Shown: piece after piece, positions 58,356-64,000 of the stretch | Numbering within the stretch: the stretch's first letter is position 1 | How the letters are laid out: every line of letters starts with the position of its first letter | Assembly: GCF_024498255.1 (NCBI RefSeq) | Contig: NZ_CP101808.1 | Span: 1 to 64,000 of the forward strand | DNA length: 64,000 bases | Direction: 5' to 3' | Origin: Mycoplasmopsis equigenitalium | Lineage (GTDB): Bacteria > Bacillota_I > Bacilli_A > Mycoplasmatales > Metamycoplasmataceae | Position numbers and translations under genes: made by a program | Notes under the pieces: generated by a model | The model's input: the letters and a program-made list of their open reading frames with translations, nothing else | What the model was told of the DNA's origin: nothing | Databases searched by the model: none

Positions 58356-60578
58356 TTAGTTTAATTCAATTTTATGTGATGATATATATTTTTTAACAAA
58401 CTCTGCTATTAAATTATAGTTGTCAAAATATTTCTCTTTGCCGTCTCAAACCACTGAGACAACATTAAATATTTTTGATGAAATTACATCCTTTTTACCA
58501 TTTTCAGTGTAAAGTACGTAGTCTTCATCTGGGCTTAAATATTTGTTTAATATAAAGTTATAATTTAACACAACGATTTCTTTGTGGCTAAAATCAAATT
58601 TCTTTTTAAGGGTATCAAAATAGGTTTCATCTAAAATTGTTGATAACCCATCCAATTTGTAAAATGGTTTAGGTTTTATATCATTGGTCATATTTGCTTT
58701 TTTAACTTTGAAATCTTTGTAAATTACAAAATCAACTGATTCATCAAATGGTAGGTGATATGTTTTATCAAGTGCGCCAAAACCACTTGACACATGATAA
58801 ACGTTAGGAGAAATTAAAATGTTATCAAAGTTTTTAATCATTTCGCCATATGCTAATGGATTTTGGTTTTTAGTAAAACTTAGGTACTGTAATAGTGTTG
58901 AAGTATTTTCCTTATAATTTTTTATAATATCTGTTACGTTTAACATATTCAATTCATTTAAATCAACAATCTTTTTATTAGTTTCTAAAATATCATAATG
59001 TTCGTGAAAAACTTTATCTTTTCCATAATTAGAAATATTTATATAACTCTTTTTGCCTTCATTGTTGTTTTCAATGAAATAAGGTGTTTCATTATCGTGT
59101 ATTACTTTATTAAAAACTAGTCTGTTTTTAAGAAGTTTATTAATACAGTTGCGAACTATACTTTTGTAATCATGGAAAGCCTCTGTATATCTTGTGTTTC
59201 TATTTTTTGTTCTTGAAAATACGCTATTTCTTTTAATTATTAATTCATTTTCAAATTTTGTTATTTTTTTAAAATCTTCTAAGTTCAAATTTTTGATTCC
59301 TGAATAATCATTAATTTTCCCCGCACCAGTTAGAACGTCATTATTTTCAAGGTAATTGTTTATAGCATCTAAAAATACTTGGTTAGCAAACTCGGTTTTT
59401 AAGTGAAGGTTAAAGTTTAACGCTGATCGTCTACAGTTGCTTCAGTCATGTCCGACGATTTCCATAATATCTGTAGGTATATATCAATCAAAGGTTGGGT
59501 AAAAATTAGTTTCGAAATTATTGTTTGTTGTTACTTTAAGTTGTTTGAAGTCTAAAAAACTAATGTCTGGTTTTAGCTCGAATGTTGCATTTTGATATCA
59601 AACATATAAAAATTTTCTTCCTTCTACAACATCGAAATTTACAAGCGAACCAAAATTTTCATTATTTTCGTTTTTTAGATAACTATCAATTCAGGGCAAG
59701 CTTATATTTTTTGATAATACATCATCTTTATTCTGTCAATCAAGCACAGAATGATAATTCAATCATTTGATTTCAGAACGTGAGCTTGGTTCGTCTTTTC
59801 TATATGCTATTTTGCTAGGGTTTACTTCATCATCTGATAATCAAGATAGACTAATATTGAATAATGGAATTTCGTCTTTTTCTAGACGATCTGTAATTTT
59901 TAAAGATAATAGACGGATAAAATCTTCTTTTTTAGTTTCATCTAATAGAAGATAATTGCCGTTTTTAAGCTGCAATGCTTCAAGCGATTTCTTTTCATTT
60001 TTTAATAAATGACCCACTAAATCATTTCTAATATTATCATTAATAACAAAAGGGTTAATATACTTATCACCAATTTTAATAAAAATCTTATTATTAGCTA
60101 CGCTTAAATTTCTTTGAATATCCTTACTAGCTTCTTCTTTGGTATCAAAAATATTATTTTCATGAAACCCATAATATTTTTTAGTAATGTTTTTATCTTC
60201 GGTGAATGTTAGGTATGCGGCGTGTTTCGAAGCGGTGTGGCGACCATTATTATCTTTATAAACGCTTTGAATTTTGTTAATATCATATTTTCTTACATGA
60301 TCATTAATGACAATTTCATGATCTGCATTCGCATAGTTTTTTTGACCAATTAAACGTTCATTTTTAATTCGCAAGTCTTCTAATATTTCATCAAGTACAT
60401 CATCTTCATTAGAAAAAGCGTAATCCTTGTTATTTATTGTCACTTTGTATTTGTTATTACCAACAACACTAGCACTAGTGTTAATTGAGTTTTGTGTTTT
60501 TTGCTGTGTAATTTGAGCACCAAAAGACACGCTCGCCGCTGCTAATAACGCCGGCAAAGAAAACCATATTTTTTTCAT
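58356..60578 (-). CDS. 740-residue exported protein of the ABC cluster
   Basis: A Sec-type signal (MKKIWFSLPALLAAASVSFG) without a Cys is followed by a Gln/Thr-rich linker. The protein would be secreted or stay anchored by its N-terminus. The mature part contains copies of the shared motif: YKVTINNKDYAFSNEDDVLD and YGFHENNIFDTKEEASKDI. No enzyme motif is seen. The SD is AAGGAGGAGG. It begins nine bases after the permease stop. TGA is read as Trp throughout. Confidence 0.75.
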
Positions 60579-60587
60579 TCCTCCTCC

Positions 60588-61283
60588 TTAAATTTTATTT
60601 TTTACTATTTTCATCACAATAAAGGCGATTATAAGAAAATCAATGAACATTAATATCAACATTGGATTTATTGTCTTATATTCTTTAGGATGAAAAGTAA
60701 GTTTGTAAGATTTATTATATTTATTGATACTAGACCTGTTTGCTGTTAAATATCATTTCAAAAAGTCATTTTTTCCAGAATTTATGTCGTATATTTTCTG
60801 TAAAAGTATGTTGACTTCCCGATGTCTATATCCCATTTCTTGTAGATAAGAAATTCAATCGGATTGATTTTGTAATTTACTAATACCAATAATTTCCTTG
60901 AAATATTTTTTATTTATTCTTGAGTATGATTTTTTGTTATTTTTTATCATAACGCTTGTGTCTTCGATAAGGATATATTCATCATTAAGATACAATATCT
61001 CTCAAGTATTTATTCTTCCATCAATATCGATGTATCTATTGTTTGGAATTACAGGCTTAAAATTGACAATATCAACTCTTCTAGAATACACAGTGGGGTA
61101 CGAAGAATAAGTATTATTTACAAAATGATAAAAGTCCTTTGAACAATTTGTAATAATCATATTTTTCAACTGATCATTTTTTAACACAATCGTGTTTCAA
61201 TCACGATACAAATATTGAAAATAAATATCTTCTTTGCCGCACAATTCTAGAATTAAGTTTGTTGAATTGGTTCCAAGAATTCA
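60588..61283 (-). CDS. C-terminal part of the frameshifted ABC-2-like permease
   Basis: This reading frame codes ~231 residues (WILGTNSTNLILELCGKED ... ending in MKIVKNKI). A single membrane segment near the end reads PMLILMFIDFLIIAFIVMKI. No good start codon with an SD exists: only TTG at 61244 and GTG at 61187. The protein-like sequence extends back to a run of eight A on the coding strand (61291-61284), inside the preceding gene. One extra A, or a -1 slip there, would join it to the permease and supply the missing sixth membrane segment. The alternative is a separate small protein started at GTG. Confidence 0.6.
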
Positions 61284-62314
61284 TTTTTTTTCTCTAATTC
61301 TTGCGAAAGCTGATTAAAGTTAAGTTTTTTGTATTTGTTATAAAGAGATAATAAACGACCTAGTATTGTTTCATTTTCAAATGATAAGTTTTTATCTTCG
61401 TAGTTAAATAAATATAATTCATTTAAGTTATTTTTATCGATTATCTTTTCATTAAAGCTTAAATTAATTACTGAGTTGGGATATTTCGCAACATCAATTC
61501 AATCAAAACTGTTGTTTTTTATTGAATTAATAACAATAAGTGTCGAATTTTGAAAAATTGAATCCAATAAACTTTCATTTAATATATTTGTAGGCTGTTC
61601 ATTTTCGTTTTTTGTTACCAAAAACATATCATAGTTATTTTCGTTTGAATCATACTGTTTTGCGATCAACATATTTTCTTTGATGCTAGTAATATTGTTT
61701 TGTTCTGTGTTTATTATCTTTTTTATAGATACACTAACACTAAAAGCCATAGCGAGAAAGAGTAATAATATTGTTTTTAATTTATCATTTTTGATCAAGA
61801 TTAACAATAATGAAAACACTGATTGAACTGTTAAAAATATGAATAGCAAAACAAAATAATTTGAAAAGAAGATTTTTATACCAACAATTGAATCGAACAT
61901 CAAAGAAAACAAGATAAATTGAATAAGAGAGTTGAAGAATGTAAAAATATTAAAAAATATTAATATAACCGATATTTGGGTTAAGTAGTAACCTGAGAAT
62001 TTTTTAGCTCTTATTCTAATTTGTGATTCGATATCCGAACTTCTTGGATAAATAAAGATTTGATAGTTAAGAAAAAATAAAACCATAACACTCAAAGCAA
62101 AACTTAGATAATAGTTTCACCACGACTGCTTTATATAAATATCACTTCTAATAAATAAAAAGCTGGTTAATGAAAGCAAAAGTAAAGTTATGTATATTAT
62201 TCAAAACAGTGAATTCTTTATAAAAAAGTTTAGGATCGTTTTAAAGTAGAGTTTAAAAATCGAAAAGTTATTTTTTATTTTTTGTTCTATCTTTAATTTC
62301 TGCGATGTGTTCAT
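61253..62314 (-). CDS. ABC-2-like permease, N-terminal part (reading frame ends after A8 tract)
   Basis: The 353-residue frame begins ATG at 62314 with SD AAGGA. It overlaps the ATPase gene by 47 bases. Five hydrophobic segments are visible: FWIIYITLLLLSLTSFLF, YYLSFALSVMVLFFLNY, ISVILIFFNIFTFFN, FVLLFIFLTVQSVFSLLL and TILLLFLAMAFSVSV. An exterior-type region follows. The frame stops soon after the A8 run at 61291-61284 (QELEKKNEFLEPIQQT). Joined with the next frame it would make a ~574-residue, six-segment permease with a large loop between segments 5 and 6. The partner ATPase is upstream. Confidence 0.65.
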
Positions 62315-62999
62315 TATAAAAATCCTTAAATTTAAACTTATTATTCGAATATCCTTCAGCTATAACTCCCTTACCTCTTTTAATGAAAATCGCATAATCA
62401 GCATACGGTTCAATTTCTGAAACCATATGTGTTGACAATAAAATTGTCATACCTTGTTCTACGAAGTCTTTAAGTTTTTCATACATCTTTATTCTTGATG
62501 TGTAGTCGAGGTTTGCTTCTGGTTCATCTAAGATTAATAATTTTGGTGAACATAATTCAGATAGCAAGAGAATAACTTTTCTTTTTTCACCAGAAGAAAA
62601 TAAACTTGGGAACGAATTTAATTTATCTTCTAAATCAAAATCTTTTGCCTTTTGTGTTATTTCGTTATCGCTGATATTTTTGCTACCAAATGATTCGACA
62701 AACAACTTAATCAATTTAAATAATTTTAAATGAAAAGGAAATTTTAAATGAGTTCGAAAGTATAAAATAGATTTATTATTTTGGTTTATTTCGTTTGGGA
62801 ATAAAATTTCGCCTTTGTAATTTGTGTCAGAATTTGAAATAATATTTATTAATGTTGTTTTACCCGCTCCGTTTTGTCCTAGTAAGAGATTTATTTTATT
62901 CGTTTTAACCCTAAAAGATACATTATCAAAAAATAATTTTCCCTTCATTTTTTTAGACAGACTTTTTACTAGGATAAAGTCGTCTGTTGTTGTTTCTAT
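62268..62999 (-). CDS. ABC transporter ATP-binding protein, probable ATA start
   Basis: The ABC ATPase has Walker A GQNGAGKTT (residues 41-49), a signature reading LFSSGEKRKVILL, Walker B LLILDEP and the H-loop LSTHMV. This pattern fits ABC-2 type exporters. The first in-frame ATG (62948) would start after FILVKSLSKKMKGK, losing the usual first beta strand. A perfect AGGAGG SD lies five bases before ATA at 62999, and an in-frame stop lies upstream with no ATG, GTG or TTG between. ATA is therefore the probable start (243 residues); otherwise 226 residues from ATG. Confidence 0.85.
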   Translation of the reverse strand: METTTDDFILVKSLSKKMKGKLFFDNVSFRVKTNKINLLLGQNGAGKTTLINIISNSDTNYKGEILFPNEINQNNKSILYFRTHLKFPFHLKLFKLIKLFVESFGSKNISDNEITQKAKDFDLEDKLNSFPSLFSSGEKRKVILLLSELCSPKLLILDEPEANLDYTSRIKMYEKLKDFVEQGMTILLSTHMVSEIEPYADYAIFIKRGKGVIAEGYSNNKFKFKDFYNEHIAEIKDRTKNKK

Positions 63000-63255
63000 A
63001 AAATCCTCCTTTGTTGTTTAAAAACATATAATTTACTATGAAATTATACAAAAAAGGCATTATTTATAAAATAAGCACAATTTTTAAAAATACATAGAAT
63101 AGATTGCGCTTGCAATAAAATAATAAAGCAAGTAACTAAGTAAAGTACAGATTAATATCTTCTTATTTGTAGCAATAATTTATGTTTATATGAGAAAAAT
63201 AAGATAAAATAAGAATGATTTATATTGAAGGCATTAGAAAGGAAAGTAAATTATT
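63000..63255. other. Intergenic region between two divergent genes
   Basis: This 256-base, very AT-rich gap separates the leftward ABC cluster from the small membrane protein. It contains TATAAT-like boxes near 63027 and 63205 and an SD AGGAGG on the minus strand. No hairpin, repeat or RNA gene is apparent. Confidence 0.6.
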
Positions 63256-63606
63256 ATGTCAAAAATTAAAAAATTAGCATTAACAAATATTTTGTTAATT
63301 CCAGTCGCATTTATATTGTTAATTGTTTTAGTTGTTGTTGCAGCAGCATCGGGAAATAGTACAGGGTTGCCAGCAACAGGAGTGTTAGCATTATTATTAT
63401 TTCTTGGATTAGGTTTTGCTTCATTTGTTTTAAGTATTATGATAACCGTTAAAGTTAGAGAAACAGAACAAATTTTAATGATTGTTGGGTTCTTTATCCC
63501 TCTTCTTCAGTTTATTGCATTGATTATGATTTTAAGTGGTCACAAATACGATAACGATAACAACAATTCTGATAATAAAAATAATAATAACAGCGACGCT
63601 AAATAA
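63256..63606 (+). CDS. Small three-segment membrane protein with Asn/Asp tail
   Basis: The 116-residue protein has hydrophobic segments at about residues 9-32, 42-65 and 74-93, and a C-terminal low-complexity tail of Asp, Asn, Ser and Lys (about residues 97-116). No family is recognised. An AAAGGAAAG SD precedes the ATG. It has its own terminator, so it is probably a single-gene unit. Confidence 0.7.
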   Translation: MSKIKKLALTNILLIPVAFILLIVLVVVAAASGNSTGLPATGVLALLLFLGLGFASFVLSIMITVKVRETEQILMIVGFFIPLLQFIALIMILSGHKYDNDNNNSDNKNNNNSDAK

Positions 63607-63620
63607 CAAATAAAATTAAT

Positions 63621-63648
63621 AAATACGCATTTATTCGCGTATTTTTTT
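63621..63648 (+). terminator. Terminator after the small membrane protein
   Basis: The stem AAATACGC/GCGTATTT with an eight-base loop is followed by eight T. Confidence 0.85.
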
Positions 63649-63695
63649 TATTCTAAATTAAGATAATGGTTGTTTTTGAAGGATATAATAATGCT

Positions 63696-64000
63696 ATGCA
63701 TCAAAAATATATTTACAAAAAAATAGAACCTTATGAAACAGGATATTTAAAAGTTTCAAATTTACATACAATTTATTATGAAATTAGTGGTAACCCAGAT
63801 GGTATTCCTATTTTTCATATTCACGGAGGTCCAGGCGGAGGCTCTGGACCCGATAATCGCAGAATGTTTAACCCTCAAAAATTCAAAATAATTGTTTATG
63901 ACCAAAGAGGATGCGGGATGTCTACTCCCTTTGCCGAGATTAAAGAAAACACAACGCATGATTTAATTCGTGATATAGAGAAATTAAGAATTCATTTAAA
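63696..64000 (+). CDS. pip: Proline iminopeptidase, partial (runs off the window)
   Basis: The first 101 residues of an alpha/beta-hydrolase of peptidase family S33 are present. The oxyanion motif HGGPGGGSGPDNRRMFNP starts at residue 43. YDQRGCGMSTPFAEIKENTT matches the conserved DQRGxGxS block of proline iminopeptidase. The catalytic Ser, Asp and His would lie beyond the window. The ATG at 63696 follows a GAAGGA SD. Confidence 0.92.
   Translation, partial: MHQKYIYKKIEPYETGYLKVSNLHTIYYEISGNPDGIPIFHIHGGPGGGSGPDNRRMFNPQKFKIIVYDQRGCGMSTPFAEIKENTTHDLIRDIEKLRIHL

Noticed and set aside
61162-61290. Third-frame 41-codon frame from an ATG at the A8 tract
   Set aside because: No SD, no sensible protein features, and it overlaps both halves of the permease.

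Overview
The window is AT-rich DNA from a Mollicute (Mycoplasma in the broad sense). Long reading frames continue through TGA, which is read as tryptophan in dnaA, asnA, eno, metK, the opp genes and nearly every other gene. Glycolysis genes (pfkA, eno), many lipoproteins with a Cys lipobox, HinT with its P80/P60 membrane partners, and two peptide importers fit a fermentative relative of the hominis group. I do not assign a species. No rRNA, tRNA, CRISPR array or insertion sequence was found.

Region 1 (1-16.7 kb) is mostly housekeeping: dnaA-dnaN, asnA, a PQ-loop membrane protein, a LicD-like protein, the P80-P60-HinT operon, cdsA, azoR, pfkA, tpx, eno, and metK. The metK leader looks like a SAM-I (S-box) riboswitch with a terminator. 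A transglutaminase-like lipoprotein follows.

Region 2 (16.7-37.3 kb) is one leftward stretch of eight tightly packed genes. It starts with a 2127-residue N-terminally anchored protein carrying PDSFFG and a zinc-protease HEYGH motif. Then come an oligopeptide-binding protein, AppB, AppC, AppD and AppF, and two very large lipoproteins. I read it as a candidate surface protease coupled to a peptide importer. It begins at a nested palindrome shared with a small divergent lipoprotein.

Region 3 (37.4-54.8 kb) holds pepA, two half-size ChrA-type transporters, the RNA-binding protein Tex, a nitroreductase, and a second peptide operon, pepF-oppABCDF. A structured leader with its own terminator precedes pepF, suggesting attenuation control of peptide import and digestion together.

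Region 4 (54.8-63.0 kb) is a leftward cluster I do not recognise: an ABC ATPase that seems to start at ATA, an ABC-2-like permease split by a run of eight A, a 740-residue exported protein, a 277-residue lipoprotein, and an 899-residue protein without a signal peptide. The last three share a short recurring motif. This and the protease-importer operon are the best candidates for undescribed systems. The window ends with a small membrane protein and the start of a proline iminopeptidase.
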